The position numbers were made by a program, and so were the translations under genes. The notes below the pieces were generated by a model. That model made no database searches. It was given only the letters and a program-made list of their open reading frames with translations, and was not told the origin of the DNA. DNA of 64,000 nucleotides from positions 111,863,960 through 111,927,959 of the forward strand of contig OW240917.1 in NCBI GenBank assembly GCA_933207985.1, written 5' to 3'. Source of the DNA: Pelobates cultripes (taxonomy: Eukaryota > Chordata > Amphibia > Anura > Pelobatidae). Positions 1-11,903 of the stretch are shown here, piece by piece (position 1 is the first letter of the stretch; every line of letters begins with the position of its first letter).

Positions 1-1590
1 ATACTGCAGTTAAGAAACTTAGATAACTAATCAATGTGTAATCTCAAAGGCACCATCCTTCAATATGTACTTTTAAATGTATGTACATATGAAGTAATTG
101 TGTGTGTCCAGGAAAGTATAGTGGATCTGAATGTGTCCTAATGATATCATTTAAATTCAAAATTCCTTATAACACTCACTAGACCCCAAATGTTCTATGA
201 AACCATATGTTGAAGACAGCATTGTAGGTCTATGCTTACCTAGAAAAAATAATCAGGAGTGTAAAGTAACCAGGACACCACCTAGCTGGAGGGGTACTCC
301 AGGCACACACACACTCATTAAGGGTAGCTATTAAGCTGGATAGATTTACCCCACAAGATTAATTGCCTTAGCATATTATCTCACCTGTTAGAGAGCTGAT
401 GCTAATGAGCTCAAAATTAAGCACACAGAGCCCAGATTTTGGTACTGAAACAGAGTTGGTAAATGCCAAATCTGTTTCACAGAGGATACTAACTGAGTTG
501 GAAACCACTGTGCTTAAAGGTTGTCTATTTTGGCATGAGTGTGGTACCTTTTGACCTTCATATCTTAAATTTGTATGCTCCCACCAAAAACAACCAAACA
601 AACCAAACGTCCCCCAAAACTTAAAGCTATTTTATGTTTTCTAATACATAATAAAAAAAAAATTAGATTATGACTTAAATAGTATTTTTACACCCCCAAA
701 CACCTAATGCAGCATACTGGAATATGGCATATATGAACTGTATTCCTATATTTTCTCTTATTCATAGAAAGTTATTTTTTATATACCTATAAGCCTGATA
801 CACATCACTTCCAGATAAGGAGACATGTTAAATTACATTTCAGTCATTACTCTGAAAACTCATTACTTCATGTATGCTGTAGGAATTTTCTGCTGACTCA
901 AGTTTCTGCTGCTAGAATGATAGGAAAAATTAACTTGGGTAGTCTGTGGTTTGGATCTTGCGGGACTGATAGAACGTGTTCCTTATTAAACTAAGAAAAT
1001 TGTTCAAAATACGTAATTTTAGGTCAAATAAAGTTCATGTTAAAAACAACATATTTCAAATAGGTTGGAAAGTTTTATTAACTAAATGTAATGAAAGCTA
1101 TAAAAAACAACAACTATATTTTATATCTTTTACAAAGGTTTTTTTTACCCTTTGGTAGCTATCTAGTTGGTAAAATACAGAAAAAAATAGAATAGAGAAG
1201 TAATAGTTATCTAAATATATATCATAAAATACAGATAAATGAAAAGAGTGAAATATTCTCTCAAAAAGTAATATTCACTTAAGCTTACTTAATCAGGAAT
1301 AGTGTGTTATGTTAACTTGTTTGACATGCAAATAATCATTTATATGCTATATGCTTTAAAAAGAAGTTAAAACACACTAGGGTGCTTTTAGCATTACTAT
1401 TACAATGCATCCTAACTGTCACAGGTATTATACTATAGGTAGCAATTATTTTCCATTTTCTGGCTTATGGTCAGTATTGGGTCAAGCTTTACAGTGTCAA
1501 CATGGTCATCTCATTTACAATTAAATAGTTTATTTAGTTTGCTCTTTACATATACATAATATATCACAGGAAATCCTTGCACACTGGCTG
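1..1590. other. Unassigned AT-rich DNA
   Basis: I see no gene, RNA or recognisable repeat here. The stretch is AT-rich with short A and T runs, and its open frames are short with no family resemblance. It could be intergenic or intronic. Confidence 0.6.
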
Positions 1591-1599
1591 AAATACTTG

Positions 1600-1800
1600 A
1601 TCATTTGCCGGGTGCAATGCCAGGGCTTTTAAATATCCAGAGAAGTTGAAAGGTAGCTGCACTCATGGTCTTCCATAAAATCAGTTCTTTATTTAATCAA
1701 GGTAAAAATGGGATCAATGTTTCATTCCTTTACCAGGAGTTTCATCAGGATCAATACATTAAAAACAAAGCAATTCCCCATATATAAGGAATATATCATG
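1600..1800 (-). mobile_element. Penelope-like element (PLE) terminal region, minus strand
   Basis: Read on the minus strand, this holds a CTGATGA...GAAAC core followed by an AATAAAGAACTGATTTT-like stretch and a GAGTGC word. The same order of motifs recurs at about 36660-36780 (plus) and 57470-57615 (minus). PLE terminal repeats in animals are known to carry hammerhead ribozyme motifs, so I read this as a PLE end. The neighbouring coding fragment at 1944-2070 reads the other way, which would fit an inverted or rearranged insertion. Boundaries are approximate. Confidence 0.5.
1719..1748 (-). ncRNA. Hammerhead-ribozyme-like core (PLE type)
   Basis: On the minus strand the core reads CTGATGA, then a short imperfect stem II candidate (TCC pairing with GGA), then GAAAC. 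These are the two conserved hammerhead boxes in the right order and spacing. The sequence either side (ATTGATC and ATTGATCCC) is similar, and flanking stems are not convincingly paired. Cleavage activity cannot be judged from sequence alone. Confidence 0.45.
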
Positions 1801-1943
1801 GAAATAGACTCACCACAGGTGCAGTGCAAGACTGGCGGCGTCCTGTCGGGTTCAGTGCGCATGAGTGAACATGCTCCACCCCTAAAAGTGACGTGATAGC
1901 GTGAAAACGAGATGATGACACTTGCATTGTCATAGAAACAACG

Positions 1944-2070
1944 ATGGAACAACAGTTACAGGAAATGACCGAAAGGTTCTTGGAGGGGGGTTATAAGCAC
2001 CAGGTTCTACAAATGATGCTTGAAGAAGCAAGGAGTACTCGCGTATGTAAGAAGGTGAATAGCCCTGCGA
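1944..2070 (+). pseudogene. PLE reverse-transcriptase 3' (post-RT) fragment
   Basis: A short frame starts with MEQQLQEMTERF and continues LEGGYKHQVLQMMLEEAR. The RF-x-x-x-GY-x-x-x-[VI]L pattern with a following charged helix resembles the segment after the RT domain in Penelope-like elements, where an RF..RGY motif is common. No catalytic RT or GIY-YIG residues are present, so this is only a remnant. It sits 200 bp from a hammerhead-like PLE end, which supports the call. Family assignment is inference from motif memory. Confidence 0.4.
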
Positions 2071-2230
2071 GATATTCCCATGGTATTTCCCATGGTGTTT
2101 CATCAATCAACCCCACTCATTTCTTCAGTGATCATGAGAAACTGGAGAATGATTTCCAGTGACAACACACTCCCCAAGGTGTTTAAAGAACCTCCACTTA
2201 TATGCTATAAAAGGAATAGAAATCTCAAAG

Positions 2231-2340
2231 TTCTATTACAGTGATGACTAACCTAGACTCTAAAAGCTAGCTGAGCATCACTGGAAATTTAGTCCAGAAA
2301 CAATTTAGTTGTGTCAAGGTTAACCATCACTGATCTATTA
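2231..2340. mobile_element. hAT-type MITE, 94 bp, with 8-bp TSD
   Basis: The element spans 2239-2332. Its ends are CAGTGATGACTAACCT and the inverse of AAGGTTAACCATCACTG, imperfect terminal inverted repeats of about 16 bp. The 8 bases outside each end (TTCTATTA and ATCTATTA) match at 7 of 8, as expected for a hAT target-site duplication. No coding capacity. An internal GCTAGCTGAGCATC word also occurs near 43000. Confidence 0.75.
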
Positions 2341-2573
2341 GTTTGTAAAGTTTGAATCCAGTGAGAGCCTCCATAGATCACATCTCATGATAAGCCAGAG
2401 TATACAATATGAGAGAGAGTATACAGTCTATGGAGGATTCCGCAAGATCTTCCGTATAACCCATCTCATGACAAGTGAGACTGTGTCTGATTCCACAACC
2501 ATTGATTGCGACACCTGCTGGTATTTGATAGTTGAGTTTACCTTATCAACTTTTGTCAACCTTAGGCTTGCCC

Positions 2574-3044
2574 TTAAAGGACCACTATAGGCACCCAGAC
2601 CACTTCAGCTCAATGAAGTGATCTGGGTGCCAGGTCCCTCTAGTTTTAACCATGCAGCTGAAAACATAGAGAAACTGCTATGTTTACACTGAGGGTTAAT
2701 CCAGCCTCTAGTGGCTGTCTCACTGACAGCCACTAGAGGCCGCTTCCGCAATTCTCACTGTGAAAATCACAGTGAGAAGATGCTGACGTTCATAGGAAAG
2801 CATTGAGTAATGCTTTCCTATGGGCAGTTTGAATGCACGTGCGGCTCTTGCCGCGCATGCACATTCAGTGCTGACATCGGCAGGAGGAGGAGAGTTCCAC
2901 AGCACCGAGGGAGCCCAGTGCTGGAGAAAGGGGTTTTAACCCCTTCAGCCCAGTGGTAGGGGGGCTATGAGGGTGGGGGTACCTAAGTACTACTTAGTGC
3001 CAGGAAAACGAGTTTGTTTTCCTGGCACTATAGTGGTCCTTTAA
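2574..3044. mobile_element. TTAA-flanked MITE with hairpin at each end
   Basis: Ends are TTAAAGGACCACTATAG at the left and CTATAGTGGTCCTTTAA at the right, a perfect 17-bp inverted repeat including the TTAA target, as in piggyBac-type elements. Each end carries its own subterminal palindrome: GGCACCCAGA...TCTGGGTGCC on the left and GTGCCAGGAAAAC...GTTTTCCTGGCAC on the right. Other internal palindromes occur at 2703-2740 (CCTCTAGTGGCTGT/ACAGCCACTAGAGG). No transposase is encoded, so movement would need a partner in trans. Confidence 0.85.
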
Positions 3045-3713
3045 GACAAAGTCCCTGCTTTGTTTTAGTATTAGTATTTCATAATAATTATATCTTTATG
3101 AAATAGGCAATAAAAAAATAGTATGATGTGGCCTAAGGAACATCAGACACAAGGGGGTCCCTCTAAATGGAATGAAAAGAAAAATAAGAAAAACTTTTAT
3201 TGTTATAAACTCAAACAATTAAAATGAGGGAATCCAATAAAAAGCTTAAAATAGGCTATACTGTACAAAGGGGAGATAACTTTTGGGGAAATATATGGAA
3301 ATATTTCTCCAGTTTTTGAAGTATAGACAGGGTATGGATAAAATTTCCAAGAAGGAGCAATTCACTAGTGCCTTGTGGTTAACTACCACCAAGGTCAGAA
3401 AGAGCTAAATAGTATCTCATGTCCTGAACATAATCAGAAACAATTAAACATAGAAGTGCCACACAGTTAGTAACTGATATAGCAATATGCAAGTGTATAA
3501 ACCTTAGCAAAAAAACTGTCTCTTTGAGAGATACCCTAAACAACCGACCATTAACAATATATTAAACTCAGCATGCATAGAGTGATGTGTGTCAGAATCA
3601 GGTAACAGGTATCAGAGATAAAAGATTATCTGCCACAGAGTAAAACACTGATATGCTACAGATCAGTGAATCAGGATGCCTAACTTTTAAATAGTATCTG
3701 ATAAATCAAGCAT

Positions 3714-3890
3714 ATTATTATTATTATTATTATTGCCATTTATATAGCGCCAACATATTCAGCAGCGCTTTACAATATTATGAGAGGGGGATTTAACTAT
3801 AAATAGGACAATTACAAATATACTTACGGGAACAATAGTTTGAAGAGGACCCTGCTCAATCGAGCTTACATTCTATAGGATCAAATCTAT
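3714..3890 (-). repeat. LINE/SINE-type 3' tail with TAA microsatellite
   Basis: Minus strand carries AGCTCGATTGAGCAGGGTCC, then a GTAAAGCGCTGCTGAATATG word, then GGCGCTATATAAATGGC and a run of AATAAT units at the 3' end. A second copy lies at 37975-38165 on the plus strand. The microsatellite-ended tail is typical of L2/CR1-type retroposons common in frogs. The exact family is not certain. Confidence 0.6.
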
Positions 3891-4240
3891 CATAACCAAA
3901 TGGAAAGAACATGGCACAACAGCAGAGACTGGAGTATCTGTACATAGGACAACAATAAGCCATACGCTCCATAGAGTTGGGCTTTATGGTAGAGTTGCCA
4001 GAAGAAAGCCATTACTTTAAACAAAAAACAAAATGGCACGTTCTGAGTTTTCGAAAAGGCATGTGGGAGACTCCCAAAATGTATGGAGGAAGATGCTCTG
4101 GTCCGATGACACTAAAATTTTACTTTTTGGTCATCAAAGAAAACGCTATGTCTGGCGCAAACCCAACACATCACCCAAAGAACACCATCCCCACAGTGAA
4201 ACATGGTGGTGGCAGCATCATGCTGTGGGGATGTTGATAT
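3888..4240 (+). pseudogene. Tc1-like transposase fragment, frameshifted
   Basis: Translations give [29 protein letters not shown], then [20 protein letters not shown] and [20 protein letters not shown]. These follow the Tc1/mariner superfamily order from the end of the DNA-binding region into the DDE domain, and the second catalytic Asp (in LWSDDTKI) is kept. Near 4165-4180 the reading changes frame, where [20 protein letters not shown] resumes in another phase. A stop also lies near the RKPLL-equivalent position. The N-terminal helix-turn-helix, the first Asp context, the C-terminal catalytic residue and both terminal repeats are missing. It is a dead fragment that directly abuts the LINE-type tail. 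Confidence 0.85.
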
Positions 4241-6353
4241 CAATACACATGCCAAACTGAAGCATACTCAGAGAAGTGTGTATGCTAGTCAGTTAACCTA
4301 AGCAATGCCCTCAGTGTAGCTGAGCTACCACTCTAAGGTACAAAGCAGTAAAAAAAAATACTGGTTGAAAAGTCTAGTAAGAGCTCTACTTCATAATTAG
4401 TCATTTGCTTATGGTTGGAGATTGCACCTTGGCAAGTCCTTCTGATAGACGCGTGCAGAACCATGGATTGTAAATAAATCTGTTCCCTTAAAAGCTATAT
4501 ATACTATATATAGTTCTTGAAGGAACCAATATATTTTGTCCAGAATATGTACATTCTGGACAAAAAAATATCTGTGTACAAAAAAAAAAAAAACCATACA
4601 AATAAATGTTTAACTATACTACTCAGATTAACTTTCACTTTCCTTGTTTATATAGTGCATATTTATAGTAATATGCATCCTCAAAACCTAGGTATTTATA
4701 TACATAAAAAACACATTTTTGTTTAAATCTTCACAAAACTTCTCACTTCTAAACCACTACTGTATTTCAATCGCAATGTGTGTTGTCAATAAAACCACTT
4801 TCGAGTGCAACCAAATTGCTCATATATTGAGATACTACGCCAGTTGACCTTGGCAGTTTTTGAATGTAATGATTTGGTTTGCTTTATCAGGTGTCAGTGG
4901 CAGTGAGCCTTAAATAAGTATGAAATGCATTGAGATCTGATATCGAAACCAATTTTCTGAGGCTAGGTAGATATAGTTAAGGGACGTTCTGCTCTGCTTG
5001 TTTCAGTTCTGCCACTTTGTAACTTTTAGACTTTATTGTATCTATTAGTTCTGAAGTTTCTTCCATTCATATATTTAAATTATTTAATTTACTTTGATAC
5101 TGAGATAACAGCTCTACATTTCTGTGCAAATTGAAGAACAATAACATACATAAACAATGTTCACATGTTTCAACTATTAGCAACAAAATAAATGCAGTAA
5201 TATTAAAAAAAAAACAGTTTGGATTACATTAGAATAGTTTACTTCATTGTTTAAAATTTAAATCTAATGCTAACTAAGAAAATGTTTATCACAGAATGTA
5301 TATTGTTTTCAGATCTTATTGTGGATTGCAGAAAATACTAACTTCATATCACTAATTAATAATGTATGACATGTACATTTTGAAATATTATGAATGACAT
5401 ACATTTTTATATTTTGTCGCTTTACACATAAATTTTTTGCTACACAGGTTTATTTTTATTATAGTATATTTAAATGTTATATTTTTAATTTATTTTTTAT
5501 TTTTATCACATACAACATAGTTGAGAAAACTATAACATAATAAATGTCTAATTCCAAAACCATAGGACTTTTCTAACATAGGCCTCGATTTAATTAGAGC
5601 CAGTCATGTTTATTGGCATTTTACTAGCACAACTTAATGGTTCAGATCAATTTACCTACTTCTGTTACTCACTTATCACCAGTGGCTGCTGACTGTAATA
5701 AAAAACAAAAAACAAGCTATATATAGTTGCAAAAAAATAAAAAATACAAATGGAACCTGGCACAGGTCCCCCCCCATATACCACCAGTGAACGGCTTAAA
5801 AATAAATAATAATGGGTGACAGTGATCTGTCTGCTGTACCCCATGCCCCCACCCGGTTGGTATAGGTTTATTTCTATGCTTATTTTAAAAACACATTTAT
5901 ATGCAGATTGCACTTTTTGCAAGGTAGAACTATCCTCCTGAAATAGGGAGATACCGTTTCCAAATATATGCAATGTTTTGGGACATCTAGAACATCACAG
6001 CATGTGACATTATATCTGCATTGTCATTTTCTATTTTGTATGTTATTAAATATACTCACAATTTGCCACCTGCCTCTATTTATAGTGATTAGATTTTTTT
6101 TCCCTGCACTGGATCTTGATATCTGAGAGCCACCAATGCTTCTCCATACATTATGTCTATAATTTGTCTTACATGGGGATGCACTTTAAGTATTTTTTAC
6201 ATACACAGATCAACTCATATCAGACTTTCTGTTTTCTGAAGTATAAGCTCGACGTTCTGAGAAGACAACCAGGACATAAATAAGATAATGTCAATCAAAC
6301 ACTTCTGCCTGATGTATTGTGAGGAAATTAGCTAGTTAACAAAAAATTTAACC

Positions 6354-6384
<31 letters not shown>

Positions 6385-7112
6385 TATTGCTAAGTCATTG
6401 AAATAATAGTATACATATTAGAAACAGTATACATGATACATATTAAAAACATTTTTATGGTAGATTAGTTAAACTGTATTTATTGGTAATAATGACACAA
6501 ATTAATATATGAAATAAAAATCTCAAAAATGTAAAATTACTCCATGCTGTTGTATCTGTCTTTTTTGTTGCATTAAAAATCAGTACAGAAAATGCACTTG
6601 GACTTACACATTAAATAATGCTGTTCACTGGTTTGCAATGCTCTGTTATATCATACAAAATTGAAAGAACACCCCTTTTCAAAAAGAGAGACAGAAATTT
6701 AGAGAGAGACATAGAAAGATCCTGATAAAATCTGAGAAAGTTACATATGCAATCTTCCTTTACACGGATCAGATGTCCCTTTCTTACTTATCAGTCAGAA
6801 ACAAAAATGTGAATTTTCAACAAATATATTAATTTGATGCATGCTAGAAAAAAACCCCATCAAAAATGGAGTTGCTTTTGCAAGTTAGATAAATGATGGG
6901 TTTACGGACTGATTGGCTCCTGAAAACATCTCACCATTTATATCTGTAACACACGGCTCCTTTAAATGTTTACCCCACAGTTGCTGCACTTTTGGTAAAA
7001 AGAAATGGGAAACCATAGAAGTTCTTTGTTTTGGGTGAAGGGGGTCCTTTGGATCTGTTATATTTAATCTGAATCCCCCAGACACTGGGATGGGAGATTA
7101 AGCATGTGTGCA
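4241..7112. other. Unassigned AT-rich DNA with hairpin and TA repeat
   Basis: No gene is recognised. A 13-bp perfect-arm hairpin lies at 4534-4566 (TTTTGTCCAGAAT and its inverse, 6-base loop). A (TA)n run sits at 6353-6377, followed by a T run. The rest is ordinary AT-rich sequence. Confidence 0.55.
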
Positions 7113-7683
7113 GCTGTGGCAAGGACTTTATCAGTGAGATGAATTTATTTATTCAAGAATTGTTCAAGAAAAGAGTCAGAGCTAATGGAGCACTTTTTAT
7201 GGTCTTACGTGTTGATTTAGGTAGGATTCAATTCAGAGTTTGTTTGGATCAATTGGTGGTCGATTTGCACTTTTCAAAGGACAATTAGACAATTGCATTA
7301 AATGATTTTTTCAAAATTCTCTCCTGTAAATTCTTAGGCTTTTGAATAACACCAGAGTATAACTACTTTTAACATATTAATCTATTTTATTTTTTTTAAC
7401 AAGAAGAAGCAGATTGAAAGGTGCCCAGAGCTTATAAATGTTGTCCACGGTTGGAAGGATAATGCAGATGTTCCACATTATTTTTCTTTTCTTTTTTTTT
7501 TTTAAATATTTTTGCAGGTATTAGTTTTATTATCCACCCACACTATTATTAGTGTGAGGGAGGTAGGTAGGGTTATTATTATTATTATTATTATGATTAT
7601 TTTTATTTTTTTAGTTTCAAAAAAGTATTTGAAGAGAAAATAAGTCCCATACAGAAACCAATATTTGACAGTTGGTTACAGCA
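7113..7683. repeat. Local duplication, copy 1
   Basis: From GCTGTGGCAAGGACTTTATC to CAATATTTGACAGTTGGTTAC, this stretch is repeated in direct orientation at 7887-8313 with about 774 bp offset and only scattered mismatches. It contains a (TTA)n microsatellite. No protein is recognisable; the frames over it are short. Confidence 0.88.
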
Positions 7684-7886
7684 TAAGAGTAAAAGGTACA
7701 ATTTTCACATCCAGCTATCTAAGAAGGTATTGTTGCATAGTAAGCAGAGCAAATGACATCGTCAATATTGGAAACTTTGCATTAGTAAAGTTGCACAAAT
7801 ATAACACAGAGAAAATAACATCAACAGATCTCTCCAATTGGCAGCAAATATCAAAGAACTATGCGACCTAGTGTATCTTAGTTAGG

Positions 7887-8313
7887 GCTGTGGCAAGGAC
7901 TTTATCAGTAAGATTAATTTATTTATTCAAGAATTGTTCAAGAATCTATGTCAGAGCTAATGGAGCACTTTTTATGGTCTTACGGAATGATTTAGGTAGG
8001 ATTAAATTCAGAGTTCGTTTGGATCAATTGGTGGTCGATTTGCACTTTTCAAAGGACAATTAGTCAATTGCATTAAATGATTTTTTCAAAATTCTCTCCT
8101 GTAAATTCTTAGGCTTGTGAATAACACCAGAGTATAACTACTTTTAACATATTAATCTATTTTTTTTAACAAGAAGAAGCAGATTAAAATTATTATTAGT
8201 GTGAGGGAGGTAGGTAGGGTTATTATTATTATAATCATTTTTTTTTTTTCAAACAAGTATTTAAAGAGAAAATGTGACATACGGAAACCAATATTTGTCA
8301 GTTGGTTACATCA
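7887..8313. repeat. Local duplication, copy 2, with internal deletion
   Basis: Direct repeat of 7113-7683. It lacks a block of about 130-145 bp that copy 1 has around 7415-7540 (the stretch with TTGTCCACGG and TTTTTGCAGG). The remainder aligns closely, including the CTCTCCTGTAAATTCTTAGG block. Confidence 0.88.
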
Positions 8314-8429
8314 TTAAGGTGAGTATTTTTGACATGTAGGTAAGGGCCTTTGGAGGAAGGGGGCCCATGGTTTCTAGTTTTGAGTGTACTACGAATATCT
8401 ATGTGTCATGAAATAGCACAATTCTTCCC

Positions 8430-8777
8430 TTACTCTAATTTTTGAATTTTTTTTGTACACAATTTCTCTCTGAAAGTGTTAGCTCTTTTCCAGAAGGTAG
8501 AGATAAGCAGTTTTAGGAGAGAGGCTTTACATTTATGAAGAGAGTAAAAAAATAAAAAGATAACCATGGTTGTGCATGTGAATGGTAGCTGCACGTCTGT
8601 GATAATGTATATGAAGGATGCTATGCATTTCCAGAATTTGTTGATGACTGTACATTTCCACCTTATGTGTGAGGGTGTGCTATTAGATTGGTGACATCGC
8701 CAACAGACATCTAAGGAGGTGAGGAAGTAGAGATGGTGTGTATGCTGTCTTACATGACGATCATTAGTTTTAAGCAT
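8430..8777 (-). pseudogene. L1/Tx1-like ORF2 C-terminal fragment
   Basis: A 115-residue minus-strand frame contains LTSLDVCWRCHQSNSTPSHI followed by RWKCTVINKFWK. The CWRC...H...W.C....FW arrangement is the C-terminal Cys/His motif that follows the RT domain in L1-clade LINE ORF2 proteins. The preceding RT domain is not present as an open frame. A fragment resembling the 5' part of a LINE lies on the same strand at 9650-10140, so both probably belong to one decayed insertion. Confidence 0.75.
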
Positions 8778-9649
8778 CTTCAGTTTACATTATTCACTTC
8801 TAACTTGTAAACATCACTGCACATTTTATATAATGTATATATTTGTTAGTTATTATCAGCTTAATAATACATATTCTAATGGAGCCGAGTTAGGATATCT
8901 TTGCTGAAAATGCTTGTTTTTCAAACCATCATTTGCTAATTCTGCTGTTTAGCTAAATTTAAATGTAAACAATATAATTACTTATATCAAAGATGGCTGA
9001 TGGCCTGTTTACACTTAACAATGGAACTTTAAATGGAAGGAATGAGATGTCTGCTAGCTATAAAGATGAGTGGTTTAAGGTCGGTATATGGTGGTCTTTG
9101 ACCCGTATTAGTGTTCAGCAAGGTTGACACACCACCATAGGTTGAAACATATCAAGTAATTAAGGTTATCGGTACAATTAGTGCCTTAATAATAAAACAA
9201 CGAGAGGCATACAGCCTGTACCATGCATGACATTGGAGAAGCATTAAGATGTTTGATTATGTTCTCAATAAGGTGAGCCTCTTGGAATGGTTGGAACCAT
9301 TGTGGTCCACTATAAGGTCTAATGGGAAACCCCAGCGGTATTTCAAGTTGAGGTTGTGTAAGTGATCCATGCTGGGTTTTAGGGCCATTCTAGCTTAAGA
9401 GTTAGCCAAGATTTATCACTGCAAACATAAATGTGGTTTCCATTAAATATTAATGGGGGAAATAAAGAGTGCAATGTGCGCAGAATCTCTTCTTTTAGAG
9501 AGTAGTAGTATAGTTGACATATGGCATCACGTGAAGAAGCTGAAGTGGTACCTTTTGGTAATAATGAACAATGAGCCCAGCACAGAATTACAGGTGTGTC
9601 AGTGGGTTTCCACAGTATTAGGTTAAAAAACTCTGAATTAGGTTAATTC

Positions 9650-10145
9650 AGCTTGGTTGTCTAAGTTGTCTAGGGATTGCCAAAACAGAGTTAAGTATGT
9701 TGAATGTGTCTCCTTAGTAGTTGTGAGTTGCTGGACCTGCGTGAGTAACAGGTCTATGTCATGCTCCAAGTTACTAACTGTTTCCAATATGTCAGATGTC
9801 ATGCCCAGGCTTTTCAGTTTTTGCAGGAAGGAGGTCTCTATTTTTCCCTACATATTTACTCGATCTCCCCTCAATGGGAGATATATCAACAGGCCCCTTA
9901 TATCAGGATCTTGAGAGCAGGCTGATTCCTCCAACATTACCAGGCTCAGAAATGTTGACTCCTCCTGCATTGAGACTGGCACCATATTAAGGTACACATG
10001 TCATGGGGGCCCTCTAATCCCTTGAGACTCCCCATAGCAGAATGTGAGCCTCCATGTGAGTTAATTTTCACCCCTGGGTGTCTGGAGCTAAGCTAGTGTG
10101 CAGCCATTCAGCTCGGTGGTTAGCCATGATCCTAGCTCCAAGTTA
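9650..10145 (-). pseudogene. L1-like 5' end and ORF1 coiled-coil fragment
   Basis: Minus-strand translation near 9660-9860 gives FLQKLKSLGMTSDILETVSN followed by LEHDIDLLLTQVQQL, a run with leucine/isoleucine at heptad spacing typical of the coiled coil in L1-type ORF1 proteins. The region upstream in this sense (to about 10145) begins TGGAGCTAGGATCATGGC, plausible for a LINE leader. Stops and frameshifts break the frame. Assignment rests on coiled-coil character and on the ORF2 remnant on the same strand. Confidence 0.5.
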
Positions 10146-11560
10146 TTTTTATGTGCTTTATTGTACAAATACTCAAACATATATCTTTAAAATGATAGCA
10201 AAAAAGGTATTACATCCAAATGATCTGCAGTGTTAAATAGGCAAGTGCCCATTTATGCAACCTTATTATATAAAGCTCTAAAATAACAAATAATTGCAAA
10301 AAAAAATCCATAAATGCCTCTCTGTATCTCCAGTCACTCCACATCTGTGTTAAGTGCTAAAGTTTCCCTTTTTGTTTTGCATATGTTTCAATGAACTCTC
10401 CAAGCACCATAAGCACTACAATGTGCTATTTTGGATATGCTGCAAGGAGTGCCTTGGCACCCCCCTGATTGTAAGTACTCTAGCTGTTTTAGCATGGTTT
10501 AACTTCTTACCTGAGGGGTGTCTCTCCCCTCCTCCACTACCTCGGCCAGAGAGCTGGAATAGGATGGTGGCACACAGTTTGGATCAGTGTCCGAGAGCGA
10601 TCAGGTGAAGCTCTCATCCAAGGAGCTATCCATGCACTCAGGTCTTAGCCCAGGAGGGCTAATGGAAACTCTTAGGAGCTTCTACCTTTCCAGTGGAAAG
10701 GGGAGCAGCGCCCAGAGAACACCAGGTAAGAAGACGGTATGACATTGGAGGTGGGAGCCAAGCTTCCTGTAATGGTTATGGTACTTGGAGTGCTTCTTAA
10801 AACATGTCACCTTATATCTGTTTGTTTATTGTTCTACAATCCAAAGACACAACCGAAAAGCAGAGAACACGTATTGTATTCTTTCTGGTAAAATACTTCA
10901 GAAGTAAATTAAAAATGTTCTTGCTTACATCGACCCTATATTGATTTTATTAGCAAAGTAGAGAACTTTCTGCATGCACCTGACTTTGTATCTCATATGC
11001 ATAGGAAGTACATATGTACACATAAAGACCTACAAACATGTATAGTGTATGCATCACCATTCCTTTGTCTGGATATCTGAGGAAATATATCCATTCTCAC
11101 TGTGCAGATTTACTGCAAAATTAAATATGCAATCAGTAATAATTGAGCAGAAATGAAACCAACTCCTGCTGACATTTACAAAATCAAATTAAAGGTGCAT
11201 GTGACAACAATCAGCAGGCATATTCTTGATCTGTTTGATGACTTTTCCCTCTAATTGTAAGGAAGAAAGTGAGTGGTGAAACTATGCAAAATAGGAACAT
11301 GTGTATAATTTGTTGTCCCCAAGTTTCTTTTTCCAGCTCAGCTTCAAAACAAACAAACAACAGTTAGTGTTATTACAATATAATTTTTTTTTGCAAACGT
11401 TACAGATAATCTTCCAATAGCAAAGCTTGTTATTGCAATTGCCAATTGAAATAATTTAATGAAACGGATGAAAATTTCAGTTTTTGTTCTCTTTTTTTGT
11501 TCTGTATCCATGCGATAATTAAACAAATATGAATTAATAATTTGTTAATAACACCTTCAT
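10146..11560. other. Unassigned DNA
   Basis: No gene recognised. The piece at about 10350-10800 is locally more GC-rich (CTCCAAGCACCATAAGCAC, GTACTTGGAGTG) and looks like an old dispersed repeat. I cannot name the family. Confidence 0.45.
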
Positions 11561-11870
11561 CCCCGAGTAAACGCTCAACCAGACTCCACTCCTTCAAAAA
11601 CCCATTAAAAACACACTTTTTCATTTATTAATTAAACTGTTAATGGCTCCAAAATAAAAACACACTAAGTCTTAATTGATTACTATTCTACCAATCTTGT
11701 ATAATACTTCCCTTACCTTTTGTGTCACTTTACCCCACTCCCTCTAGCATGTAAACTCATGAGCAGGACCCTCAACCCCTCTGTTTCTGTGCGTCAAACT
11801 TGTCTGGTTACAACTACATGTCTGTTAGTCTTCCCATTGTAAATATATATTGTATATATATATTTATTGT
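11560..11870 (+). repeat. Possible LINE 3'-tail fragment
   Basis: The stretch with AGCATGTAAACTCATGAGCA and GGACCCTCAACCCC resembles the AAGCTCG..TGAGCAGGGCCCTC block in the tails at 3714-3890 and 37975-38165, and ends in a TA-rich run. It is more diverged than those two. Confidence 0.45.
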
Positions 11871-11903
11871 GTTAATGTTTTGGGATAAGCTTGTCAAATA
11901 ATG

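Noticed and set aside
4534..4566. Hairpin as a rho-independent terminator or microRNA precursor
   Set aside because: A 13-bp stem followed by A-rich sequence is too short for a pre-miRNA, and bacterial terminators do not apply here.
8340..8430. Host gene 3' end suggested by the T-rich stretch near 8450
   Set aside because: It is better explained as the tail side of the minus-strand L1 fragment.
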